The translations under genes and the position numbers were made by a program. Below are positions 29,201 to 36,492 of a stretch of 64,000 bases of DNA, in pieces. The notes under the pieces were generated by a model that saw only the letters and a list, made by a program, of their open reading frames with translations, was not told the origin of the DNA and did no database searches. Positions within the stretch are counted from its first letter, which is position 1. Each line of letters starts with the position of its first letter. The stretch is from Verrucomicrobiales bacterium (GTDB lineage: Bacteria > Verrucomicrobiota > Verrucomicrobiia > Limisphaerales > J093): contig JABTUJ010000029.1 in the NCBI GenBank assembly GCA_015075445.1, positions 62,001 to 126,000 on the forward strand, read 5' to 3'.

Positions 29201-31188
29201 ACGCATTGCCTCTCCACGTCACCGCCGAGAGCGTGGCGTCGGAACCGTCGCGCAGGCTTAGCCAGGAGCCTGGCCGTTTACCGGACACCGCGCCGCAGCT
29301 CACTGTGAGCATGCCCGCCGGGTGGTTCGGTTGCCTGGAGTTCTTCCCCTTGGTTTCGGAGGCCGATTTCACCCGGTTCGACTTCGAGGCCGTCAGGCAT
29401 CTCTTGGAGCCCCCCGAAACGCATCCCGCGTGGCAGGATCAGACCGGCAGACCGTATCGGGCATTCCGACCGTCCCGGGTGCTGGTGGAAGCGGTGAGTG
29501 ACATCCTGCCCGACGCCCACGAGCTCTATGGTGGCTTCGAACTGGAAGCCGACGGATCGGGTGCGGTTCGTTGCCACCTCCGGGGACGAAATGGGGCGCC
29601 CCCGGCTAACCTGGTGTTCGTGGGCCGCTTCACCCTCTTGCGCCAGCGGTGGGTGTGGCGCAACCGCCCGCTGCTGTCCACGATGGACCTCGACTCGCGG
29701 CAGTTGGCCGGGGGGCTGCCCAAGGCGCTGTTCGATCCCGGCGTGCGGGACTCCAGCCCCGACGTCTTCGAGTTGGACACTCTCGCCTTGATTGATCGTG
29801 GCTTCGTAGATCGGTCCCCGATCAACAGAGGAGATCTGCCGCGCAAGCCGGGTGGGGAGCCTCTCGCGGACATGCTGCTGACCGTAGACGACCGTGACGG
29901 CGTCGGTGCGGGTGACTACCTGCGGTACGGCTTGGTCGTCCATTCCCGCTACGCACCCGTCTTGAAAGACCCGGCGAAACGCCAGCGACGCGCGACGCGC
30001 GAGGGTCAGGATCAAGGCGGGTGTCCGGACCCCGCCTGGCGCCGCATCGTCATGCCTTACCGCGGGCAACCCGTCGTCGCGGCAGGCCGGGATGTCGGCC
30101 CGCCGTCGGACGGACCTCGACTCAAGCCGCTCAAGATTCTCGCGATCCTCCCCCTCACCCGGGAACCACGGCAGGCGTTGCCCGGCCGTGCGGCGGCGTC
30201 CCCCAGGGCCAAGCCGTTCCTCGCGGTCCTTGATGAGGTTTGGTATCGCGAATACGGGCCCGGAGAAACCCTCGAGGCTTACGTGACCATCGAACAAAGA
30301 GAGACTGTCGGGCAAGACGCCGAACGCCTCCCGCATCGACTGGGACCGCTGCCAGACCATCACACCGAGCCAAGAGGCAAGGCCTTCGAAGACACCGACA
30401 CGACCGAGGCGCCCTCCGAACCGAGGCTCCCACTGCGGGTGTTCGGTCCCTTTGGCTACACGCTGGACCGAACAGACAATGAGGCTCTGGCCAATGCCAC
30501 CGCTTTCGTACTCTACCCACCGGATGGCGTGGACGCCCACTGGTGGCTCGGGGTCCGCCTGCGCCGGGCGTTGACGCATCTCGCGCCTTCGGGGACGCCT
30601 GTCACACCGGAAGCGCTGAAAGAGCTTACTTTGCGCAGCGCGCCTTCGGACGTGCATCACCTCTACACCCTGCCCGGTGACCTTGCCACCCAGCAGAAGG
30701 AAGGAGAGGGTCGGCTGAGGCTCGGCAGGAACCGCGAGCCTGGATCTTCCCCGGGCGGCGGACCGGTCGATCTGTCGAATCTCGAGCTCCATCTTTACCC
30801 GGTCCGGAACCCCCACGAGCAGGTGCGCGCCCAGTACCACTACCTCCTGCTTCTCGGTCGCCTGGTGACTGACGCTGCGGGTGGTTTCGAAGTCTTCCTG
30901 CCCGAGCAAGCGTGTTGGCTCGATCCGTTTCCGTCGCTCCGCTGGCGTACCCTCGGGAACGGGCAGGTCCCCGCGGACCGCAAGGACCTCATGAAGGACC
31001 TCAAGTGGGGGCGGATAATCGAGCTTCGTCAGAGTGGCCTCAGCCCGCAATCGAACGAGTGGTCCAAGGCCATCAACCTGCGGGGACTCTTGCGGAGTCT
31101 GTTTCCCGACTCAACGCCCGATCCCGCCGCCGACGCCCCGGCGGCCATTCGCCGGATCAGTGACCTCTTCGGGGTGGAAGTCGAATAG
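26221..31188 (+). CDS. 1655-aa giant protein of unknown function (operon gene 5)
   Basis: ATG 26221 lies 14 bp after gene 4 with AAGGA in the gap. No signal peptide or membrane helix. Residues 1-250 are mixed alpha/beta. Residues ~330-620 are helical and charged. From ~630 it becomes beta-rich, with PPLRYGDFYQFAAFIVDRAS near residue 755, which resembles a beta-sandwich strand pair (R-x-G-x-x-Y-x-F-x-x-x-x-V-D) seen in other large uncharacterised proteins. Later strands include FVGRFTLLRQRWVWRNRPLL near 1137 and YHYLLLLGRLV near 1540. No family, catalytic motif or repeat was recognised. It ends the operon 18 bp before the right 188-bp repeat. Confidence 0.75.
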   Translation: MASLQTILSLTFFGPRKAADSNPPRWRFCLRVSACYDQEPGTSDNDTLSDWAQALLPWNLFGLASAGADTPTSLQLRPITFSPNDNPLRPRCDHGPLEVNAGSDGRWLDFHRANRAEIHQHLIQLAASPEVRFAWPPPPAPASGSDPTEPENQLPLSMLLATLGSLPPPLATGLEAAFYFELPAASVQAIRDDPEERPLLIFAPEVFRDSRRDAGGVWLRRTCTLSVLPSGDFRLEYESEDKSRKGFAIFKPLAWAELHQPKVKALESYWLPVEDARSQSYADIDQPIAKGLEGANRLSAVSVPELAARLVVNPSKENPDPDCATPLEVAQRLVERARQDRELVPPAADTSNEEAQKAEVARRKRIRKFLANLKPRPNESLTTPVERLRRALKDDVADWWKFHWPSADLQPGSWQARALDLLQRDGLLPGVSELKLEKGRAEELAEAFVDLVLPPERGTKTRFASGDITDLAVLTSRLRQPQASDAMAGAVCACLSQDTRQRLEAWDSGGADDCERRALLVSELNRLLVSGSADATALEAVAASLPRCAEAVELLKQPRPPTGPRRAELRRRLLEETFSEALASPPSPSPTPPNEALELLIGEAGQRLVHQDDPAMANAEELAQMGAVGLLVRRAATAAAFDEDSPPPWQLVTAAVGVLDPRDHLASRPFGIDSAGSLTSTPEALAAGWPLDFMSGVLRSEIGYRGEPLKAASPLDFVHRQRGPREVNRYRLSSLSYQAAGSQPDLPHRNCTLCPPLRYGDFYQFAAFIVDRASGMPEELLDAKPGTAGPSGFVPEFRWAQLTTLKPKVLPLALQFTRRVSIGELNLLPGSAARPERSQPPAWPAVPAEVHLRALEWLEHRLRRPEETPALLLGHSDPNITIGELAPKQAFRVALPCLDEFTFTRWWLPAPGEPEDRRAGRVQELATARKRIYRDRDVLMAGSDPETARVAAKDLLPHEPAVSAIGVRLVTVSHLGTQETEEQLVQVVRVSLFNALPLHVTAESVASEPSRRLSQEPGRLPDTAPQLTVSMPAGWFGCLEFFPLVSEADFTRFDFEAVRHLLEPPETHPAWQDQTGRPYRAFRPSRVLVEAVSDILPDAHELYGGFELEADGSGAVRCHLRGRNGAPPANLVFVGRFTLLRQRWVWRNRPLLSTMDLDSRQLAGGLPKALFDPGVRDSSPDVFELDTLALIDRGFVDRSPINRGDLPRKPGGEPLADMLLTVDDRDGVGAGDYLRYGLVVHSRYAPVLKDPAKRQRRATREGQDQGGCPDPAWRRIVMPYRGQPVVAAGRDVGPPSDGPRLKPLKILAILPLTREPRQALPGRAAASPRAKPFLAVLDEVWYREYGPGETLEAYVTIEQRETVGQDAERLPHRLGPLPDHHTEPRGKAFEDTDTTEAPSEPRLPLRVFGPFGYTLDRTDNEALANATAFVLYPPDGVDAHWWLGVRLRRALTHLAPSGTPVTPEALKELTLRSAPSDVHHLYTLPGDLATQQKEGEGRLRLGRNREPGSSPGGGPVDLSNLELHLYPVRNPHEQVRAQYHYLLLLGRLVTDAAGGFEVFLPEQACWLDPFPSLRWRTLGNGQVPADRKDLMKDLKWGRIIELRQSGLSPQSNEWSKAINLRGLLRSLFPDSTPDPAADAPAAIRRISDLFGVEVE

Positions 31189-31206
31189 GTCGATTCCCGG
31201 TGTGGC

Positions 31207-31394
31207 TCGAGTGGTCGCCGCAGCGGCTCGAGTTTTTCGTGGACGACCGGAAGTACTTCACCCTCGAGAACGACGGCACGGGGGTGGATTCGTGGCCGTT
31301 CGACGCGCCCCAGTACCTGATTCTGAACCTGGCGATTGGCGGGGCCTGGGGCGGGCAGCGGGGCGTGGACGACGCCATCTTTCCGCAGCGGCTC
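31207..31394 (+). pseudogene. Duplicate fragment of the GH16 gene (right 188-bp direct repeat)
   Basis: A C-terminal GH16 piece (WSPQRLEFFVDDRKYF to DDAIFPQRL), 185/188 identical to 17199-17386. It has neither the catalytic EIDxxE part nor the last strands. At its end it passes directly into a PIN-domain fragment. It keeps the Trp codon that is TAG in the left copy. Confidence 0.92.
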
Positions 31395-31580
31395 GCCGAC
31401 GGCCTGCCAGCGCTGGAATCGCACGCCGAGAACTCCGAGCAGGTCACCGACCACTATCTCGCGACCCTGGCCCACCGTCATGGATGCAAACTGGCGACAC
31501 TGGATGGCAGCATCAGGCATCCGGCGGTTGAACGGATTGAGCCGACAGAAGCTGGCAGTCGTGGCGCCTCGTCCGCTTGA
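31395..31580 (+). pseudogene. PIN-domain (VapC-like) toxin C-terminal fragment
   Basis: In frame with the GH16 fragment: LPALESHAENSEQVTDHYLA, then HRHGCKLATLDGSIRHPAVE. The T/S-D-x-Y-L ... H-G-x-x-L-A-T-x-D pattern is the C-terminal half of PIN ribonucleases, including the last acidic residues. The N-terminal half and any antitoxin are absent, so this is a remnant. Confidence 0.65.
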
Positions 31581-31721
31581 GGGCAGCCGAGAAGCCGGGA
31601 GACGTCAAGGGCGGTCCGAGAGTAATCAGCGCCGACCTGAATGGGCACGGTCAATTCGACTTCCGGCACCGGCGAGTTCGAGCTTTCCTGCCCCCCGCCT
31701 GTGTGCTCCCATCGTCCACGC

Positions 31722-32525
31722 ATGGCTGCCGGAACCGATCTCGACTCGGACACCGCTTCCCCGGCCTCGACCTCGTTGCTGGGAACCAAATCTGGGCGCA
31801 CGGGGGCCCCAACCGGTCGAGGCTTCGCCCGCACCCGGTGGAGCGTGGTTCTCAAAGCCGCGCAGGCGGTTGGCCCCGAGGCCGAGGCGGCTCTCGCCAG
31901 TCTCTGCGAGACCTACTGGTTCCCGCTCTATGCGTTTGTCCGCCGCCAGGGACACCCGCCGCACGACGCCGAGGATCTGACCCAGGCCTTCTTCGCGCGC
32001 CTGCTCGAACGGCGTTACCTCGACGGTCTCGAGCGGGAAGGCGGCCGCTTCCGGTCGTTTCTCCTGACCGCCCTGAAGCGGTTCCTGGCCAATGAGTGGG
32101 ATCGTGTCCGGGCCGCGAAGCGAGGTGGCCGGCGTTCGATTGTGTCGCTGGACGGCGAGTCGGCGGAATCGCGCTACGAGGTTGAACCATCTCATGCACT
32201 GACCCCGGACAAGGTTTACGAGCGGCAGTGGGCGCAGGCCCTCCTTGACCGTGTGATGGGGCTGCTGCGGGACGAGTATGCCCGCGCGGGCAAAGCCGAG
32301 TGGTTCACCGCCCTCAGCGGCACCCTGGGTCGTCCGCGCGGGGAAGCCCCCTACCGGGAACTCGCCACTGGGCTCGGCACGACCGAAGCCGCGGTCAAGA
32401 TGGCCGTGCAACGTTTGCGCGCCCGGTACCGGGCCGTGCTGCGGGCCGAGGTGGCCCACACCGTGGCCCGCCCCGAGGAGGTCGGGGAGGAGATCCGCCA
32501 CCTGTTTACCGTGTTTGGGGGCTGA
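31722..32525 (+). CDS. ECF-type RNA polymerase sigma factor
   Basis: 267 aa. Region 2 is seen as YWFPLYAFVRRQGHPPHDAE followed by DLTQAFFARLLER; region 4 as the helix-turn-helix PYRELATGLGTTEAAVKMAV with QRLRARYRAVL. This is the sigma type common in Planctomycetota and Verrucomicrobiota, where it is often followed by a Ser/Thr kinase, as here (gene 32629-34620, about 100 bp downstream). The kinase may control the sigma factor or share its signal. ATG 31722 is chosen because upstream residues are not conserved. Confidence 0.87.
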   Translation: MAAGTDLDSDTASPASTSLLGTKSGRTGAPTGRGFARTRWSVVLKAAQAVGPEAEAALASLCETYWFPLYAFVRRQGHPPHDAEDLTQAFFARLLERRYLDGLEREGGRFRSFLLTALKRFLANEWDRVRAAKRGGRRSIVSLDGESAESRYEVEPSHALTPDKVYERQWAQALLDRVMGLLRDEYARAGKAEWFTALSGTLGRPRGEAPYRELATGLGTTEAAVKMAVQRLRARYRAVLRAEVAHTVARPEEVGEEIRHLFTVFGG

Positions 32526-32628
32526 CGCCGACACGCCCTGACCGATTCGCGGCAAGAAAAACCACGTTACTTTCGTCCCCGTTCGCTTAGGGAACGAGTG
32601 AACGCGAAATGGAATGGAGCACACGGCT

Positions 32629-34620
32629 ATGAACACGAAACGCCAATGTTCCCGTTGCGGCACGGAACTCCCCGACAACACCCCGGACGGACAATGCCCG
32701 AAATGTCTGCTCGAGTTCGGTCTCGACACCCAGCCGGACCGCGCCGGCGATCCGTCGAACCCTTCGGGGCCGCGCCCCCCGCCGATCCCCGCCGCCGATC
32801 TGGCCGCGCGCTTTCCGCAACTCGAGATCCTCGAGCTCCTCGGCTCGGGCGGCATGGGCTTCGTCTACAAGGCGCGCCAGTTGAGTCTGGATCGGCTCGT
32901 GGCGCTCAAGATCCTGCCGGTGAAGCGTGGCGAGGAGCAGGGGTTCGCCGACCGATTCACCCAGGAAGCCCGCGCCCTGGCCCGCTTGAACCACCCCAAC
33001 ATCGTGGCGGTTTACGATTTCGGGAAGGCCGACGACCTCTGCTTCCTGCTCATGGAGTATGTGGACGGGCTCAACCTGCGGCAACTTGAGCGGTCCGGTG
33101 GCGTCTCACCCCCGGAAGCCCTGCGCATCATCCCGGCCATCTGCGACGCCCTCCAATACGCCCACAACCACGGCATCGTCCACCGCGACATCAAACCCGA
33201 GAACATCCTCCTCGACCAGGGAGGCCAGGTGAAGATCGCCGACTTCGGGCTGGCCAAACTCCTTCAGCGCACCGGGCCGGATCCGGCGCTGACGCGCGCC
33301 GAACAGGTGATGGGGACGCCGCATTACATGGCGCCCGAACAGATGGAGCATCCGCTGGAAGTGGATCATCGTGCCGACCTGTACTCCCTGGGGGTGGTGT
33401 TCTACGAGATGCTGACGGGTGAACTGCCTCTGGGCAAGTTCGCCCCACCCTCCCAAAAGGTCGAAGTCGATGTCCGCCTCGATCACGTGGTCCTTCGCGC
33501 GCTCGAGCGGGAACGGGAGCGGCGCTATCAACAGGCACTCGAAATCAAGACGGATCTGGCCCAGGCCGCCGCCGCCCCCCCGGTGTCCCAGCCCCCGCCG
33601 CCGCCGGATCCGGCGGTCGCCGGATGGCGGGCCGCGCAGCAGTCGGTCCACGGTCCCGCCGTCGGCCTGCTGGTGACCGGCCTCCTGAATTGGGTGCTGG
33701 TTCCGTTGATCGGACTCGTCGCGGCTTACTTCGCGTCCGCCCGTGACGCCACCCCGTCGCTCGCCTTGTTTGGGCCGCTGTTGGCGCTGCTGGTCCTCAG
33801 CAGCTTCATCATCTACGCCGCGCTGAAGATGAAGGCGCTGGAGGCCTGGGGCGTGGCCGTCGCGGGCAGCATCCTGGCCATTGTGGTCTCTCCGGGTAAC
33901 TGGATTGGCTTGCCGATCGGCATCTGGGCGCTGGTCGTGTTGACACGGCCGCCTGTCAGGTTGGCCTTTGCCCAGAAGTCCGCCGGGCTGGACGCGTCCA
34001 CGTCGGTTCCCAACCCGGCGACCGAACGTGCCGGGGATGCTCCCCGGCGCTGGTTCTTCACCACGGCCACCGTGGTATTGATCGGCGTTGGCCTGATCCT
34101 CCTCCTCATCGTGGGGGCGGGACTGGTGTTCACCACGCTGCCGGCTTTCGTGCGCGCCCGGCAGGTCTCGCAAGCGCAGGCCGCCCTGGCGCTGCGCGCC
34201 AATGCGACGGTCCTCCAGGCGTTCACCACGAACGATGTGCCGGTCGCCGGCCACCTGACCGTCGCGGACGACGCCTGGCTGCTCGATGCCAAAGGAAGCC
34301 AGCCCGTGACGCTGTACGAGCTCGCGGACCTCAACGTCGGGCCGGGCGCCCTCTTCTACGAGGCCGACCTCCGGACCGCAGACCTCGAGGGGCGGGTCTA
34401 CCTCGAACTATGGTGTCGCGTGCCAGGACGCGGCGAAGTGTCGGTCCGCGGACGGGACCACACCCTCAGTGGCACCACCGGGTGGGTGTCGAGCCAGGTC
34501 CCCTTGCTCCTGGCCCCGGGGGCGACTCCGGATCGAGTCCGCCTGAATCTGGTCATCGAAGGCACCGGACGCGTCTGGATCCGCAGCGTGACGCTGTCCC
34601 ATGCGCCCAGAGCACGGTGA
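32629..34620 (+). CDS. Ser/Thr protein kinase with N-terminal zinc ribbon and membrane helices
   Basis: 663 aa from ATG 32629 (an in-frame ATG also lies at 32614). A zinc ribbon (CSRCGTELPDNTPDGQCPKC) opens the protein. The Hanks-type kinase domain follows: glycine loop LLGSGGMGFVYKA, VALKIL, catalytic HRDIKPENILL, DFGLAKL and the activation segment GTPHYMAPEQ. After a Pro-rich linker come about three to four hydrophobic helices (residues ~350-510) and an extracytoplasmic beta-rich domain (YLELWCRVPGRGEVSVRGRD). It probably senses outside conditions and phosphorylates Ser/Thr in the cytosol. It likely belongs with the sigma gene upstream. Confidence 0.92.
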   Translation: MNTKRQCSRCGTELPDNTPDGQCPKCLLEFGLDTQPDRAGDPSNPSGPRPPPIPAADLAARFPQLEILELLGSGGMGFVYKARQLSLDRLVALKILPVKRGEEQGFADRFTQEARALARLNHPNIVAVYDFGKADDLCFLLMEYVDGLNLRQLERSGGVSPPEALRIIPAICDALQYAHNHGIVHRDIKPENILLDQGGQVKIADFGLAKLLQRTGPDPALTRAEQVMGTPHYMAPEQMEHPLEVDHRADLYSLGVVFYEMLTGELPLGKFAPPSQKVEVDVRLDHVVLRALERERERRYQQALEIKTDLAQAAAAPPVSQPPPPPDPAVAGWRAAQQSVHGPAVGLLVTGLLNWVLVPLIGLVAAYFASARDATPSLALFGPLLALLVLSSFIIYAALKMKALEAWGVAVAGSILAIVVSPGNWIGLPIGIWALVVLTRPPVRLAFAQKSAGLDASTSVPNPATERAGDAPRRWFFTTATVVLIGVGLILLLIVGAGLVFTTLPAFVRARQVSQAQAALALRANATVLQAFTTNDVPVAGHLTVADDAWLLDAKGSQPVTLYELADLNVGPGALFYEADLRTADLEGRVYLELWCRVPGRGEVSVRGRDHTLSGTTGWVSSQVPLLLAPGATPDRVRLNLVIEGTGRVWIRSVTLSHAPRAR

Positions 34621-34656
34621 CCTTAGGCTGACCGATCACGTCGTTCTCCGCGCCGC

Positions 34657-34776
34657 TTGAACTTCCTGGTCGACCACCATCTGCCGCCGGCGCTCGCCCG
34701 CTGGTTAACGGGGCGCGGCCACCCCAACACCCACGCGTCCGCGAAGCCGGCTTGCCGCGGACGCCGGCGTCCCTGA
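34657..34776 (+). pseudogene. DUF5615/PIN-like toxin N-terminal remnant
   Basis: A 39-residue frame from TTG 34657 reading LNFLVDHHLPPALARWLTGR followed by GHPNTHAS. This matches the start of DUF5615-type PIN-like toxins (F-L-x-D-x-x-L-P-x-x-L-x-x-x-L-x-x-x-G-H). The rest is missing and replaced by the SagB leader region. Confidence 0.6.
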
Positions 34777-34787
34777 CCCTCCCGGGA

Positions 34788-36461
34788 ATGACTGACACTG
34801 AGGCGCTGGCCGTGGTCCGGCGCTATCACGAGCAAACCAAGCATCATCCCGACCGCTACGCCCGCGGGCCGGGCCATCTCGACTGGGCCAACCAGCCGGA
34901 GCCCTTCCGCGAGTACCTCGGTGCTCCCACCCTCGATCTGCCCCTGGCGGATCAGGACGATTCGGCGCGTTTCGTCGAGACGATGGCGGGTCGTGGCTTG
35001 CCCGTGCGACCGCTGAATCTCGCCACGCTGGGCCGGTTCCTCGAGGGCTCGCTGGGCCTCGCGGCCTGGAAACAGGCCGGGGATACGCGCTGGGCACTCC
35101 GCGTGAACCCTTCGAGCGGGAACCTCCATCCCACCGAGGCCTACCTGCTCCTGCCCCCGCTTGAAGGCCGGACCGACCTCGCCGGTGTCCACCATTACCT
35201 GAGCCGGGACCATCGGCTCGAACAGCGCGCCCGGGCGACCTCACCCGCGTTCGTGCCGCCCGGCGGTTTTTGGGTGGCGCTGACCACCATTCCCTGGCGC
35301 GAAGCCTGGAAGTATGGCGAACGTGCCTTTCGCTACTGCCAACATGATCTCGGCCATGCGCTGGCGGCCCTGCGCGTGTCCGCCCAAGCCCTGGGGTGGG
35401 GCATGCGACTGGTGTGGAACTGGACCGAACCAGCCCTTGCCCGGTTGCTTGGACTCGACCGCGCCGACGACTTTGGAGCCGATGAACCCGAACATGCCGA
35501 GGCCCTGGCCTGGGTGTCGGTGGACGGGTCGCCACCCCCCCGCGGGTTGCCCGACCCGCCGAAGGAATGGCACGGCCGCGCCAATCAGCTCAGCCGTACC
35601 CAGGTCCGGTGGCCGATCATCAACGACGTCATGACCGCCTCGGCGTGGCTGGAGCCGGGCAAGGTCAGCGAACCGCAGCGCCTTGACGCGGGGGATATCC
35701 ATGCGCCCCTGCCTTGGGGCGATCCGCAGCCGCCCCCCACCGAACTAACCACGGACCGCCTGGTCAGGCAGCGTCGCAGCGCGGTGGCGTTCGATGGCCG
35801 TACCCCGCTGAGTCTCGAGACCTTTCTCGCCCTCCTCGACCTGACTTTGCCCCGCCTTACGCTGCCGCCCTTTGACCTCGGGCTGGGGCCGGCGCGCGTG
35901 CACCTGATGTTGTTCGTGCACCGGGTGGACAGCCTCGAACCGGGGCTCTACGCGTGGGTCCGGAACCCGTCGGATCTGCCTGCCTTGCGGGTTGCCCTGC
36001 ACGGCGGGTTCGAGTGGCTTCCGGTGGGTCCCGTCGTGGAGCGCTGGCCGCTGTATCGTTTGCACGCTGCCGACACGCAGGATTTTGCCCGGATGGTTTC
36101 CTGCCACCAGGACATTGCGGCGGACGGCGCGTTCAGCCTGGGCATGCTGGCGGCGTTCGACCCGGTTCTCGACCGGCACGGCCCGGCGGTGTACCGGCAA
36201 CTGTTTTGGGAGACCGGGTTGATCGGGCAGATGCTCTACCTGGGCGCCGAGGCGGCGGGAGTGCGCGGCACGGGAATCGGCTGTTTCTTTGACGACCTCA
36301 TGCATCGCGCACTGGGGTTGGCGGATGGGCGGTGGCAAAGCCTGTACCACTTCACGGTTGGGGGGCCGGTCGAAGACGCCCGGCTGATCACGCTCCCGCC
36401 CTATGCTCACCGCGCCCGCGATCTTGCCGAGGCGCCGTCGCGGCACCATGGTCGCCGTTGA
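34788..36461 (+). CDS. SagB/ThcOx-type nitroreductase-family dehydrogenase (duplicated domain)
   Basis: 557 aa, cytosolic, FMN-dependent family. Two nitroreductase-like halves are present. The N-terminal half has VNPSSGNLHPTEAYLLLPPL, a typical SagB segment. The C-terminal half has the family opener RQRRSAVAFDGRTPLSLETF and ends with FDDLMHRALGLADGRWQSLY. SagB enzymes oxidise azolines to azoles in peptide toxin synthesis, but stand-alone two-domain members like this are common and of unknown use. No precursor peptide or YcaO gene is visible nearby. ATG 34788 (MTDTEALAVVRRYHEQTKHH) is preferred over the upstream alternative at 34752. Confidence 0.85.
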   Translation: MTDTEALAVVRRYHEQTKHHPDRYARGPGHLDWANQPEPFREYLGAPTLDLPLADQDDSARFVETMAGRGLPVRPLNLATLGRFLEGSLGLAAWKQAGDTRWALRVNPSSGNLHPTEAYLLLPPLEGRTDLAGVHHYLSRDHRLEQRARATSPAFVPPGGFWVALTTIPWREAWKYGERAFRYCQHDLGHALAALRVSAQALGWGMRLVWNWTEPALARLLGLDRADDFGADEPEHAEALAWVSVDGSPPPRGLPDPPKEWHGRANQLSRTQVRWPIINDVMTASAWLEPGKVSEPQRLDAGDIHAPLPWGDPQPPPTELTTDRLVRQRRSAVAFDGRTPLSLETFLALLDLTLPRLTLPPFDLGLGPARVHLMLFVHRVDSLEPGLYAWVRNPSDLPALRVALHGGFEWLPVGPVVERWPLYRLHAADTQDFARMVSCHQDIAADGAFSLGMLAAFDPVLDRHGPAVYRQLFWETGLIGQMLYLGAEAAGVRGTGIGCFFDDLMHRALGLADGRWQSLYHFTVGGPVEDARLITLPPYAHRARDLAEAPSRHHGRR

Positions 36462-36492
36462 TTCCGACGTGGTCTCACACAAGCACGGTCCC

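Noticed and set aside
34788..36461. Azole-peptide toxin cluster around the SagB gene
   Set aside because: No YcaO gene, no precursor peptide and no transporter nearby.
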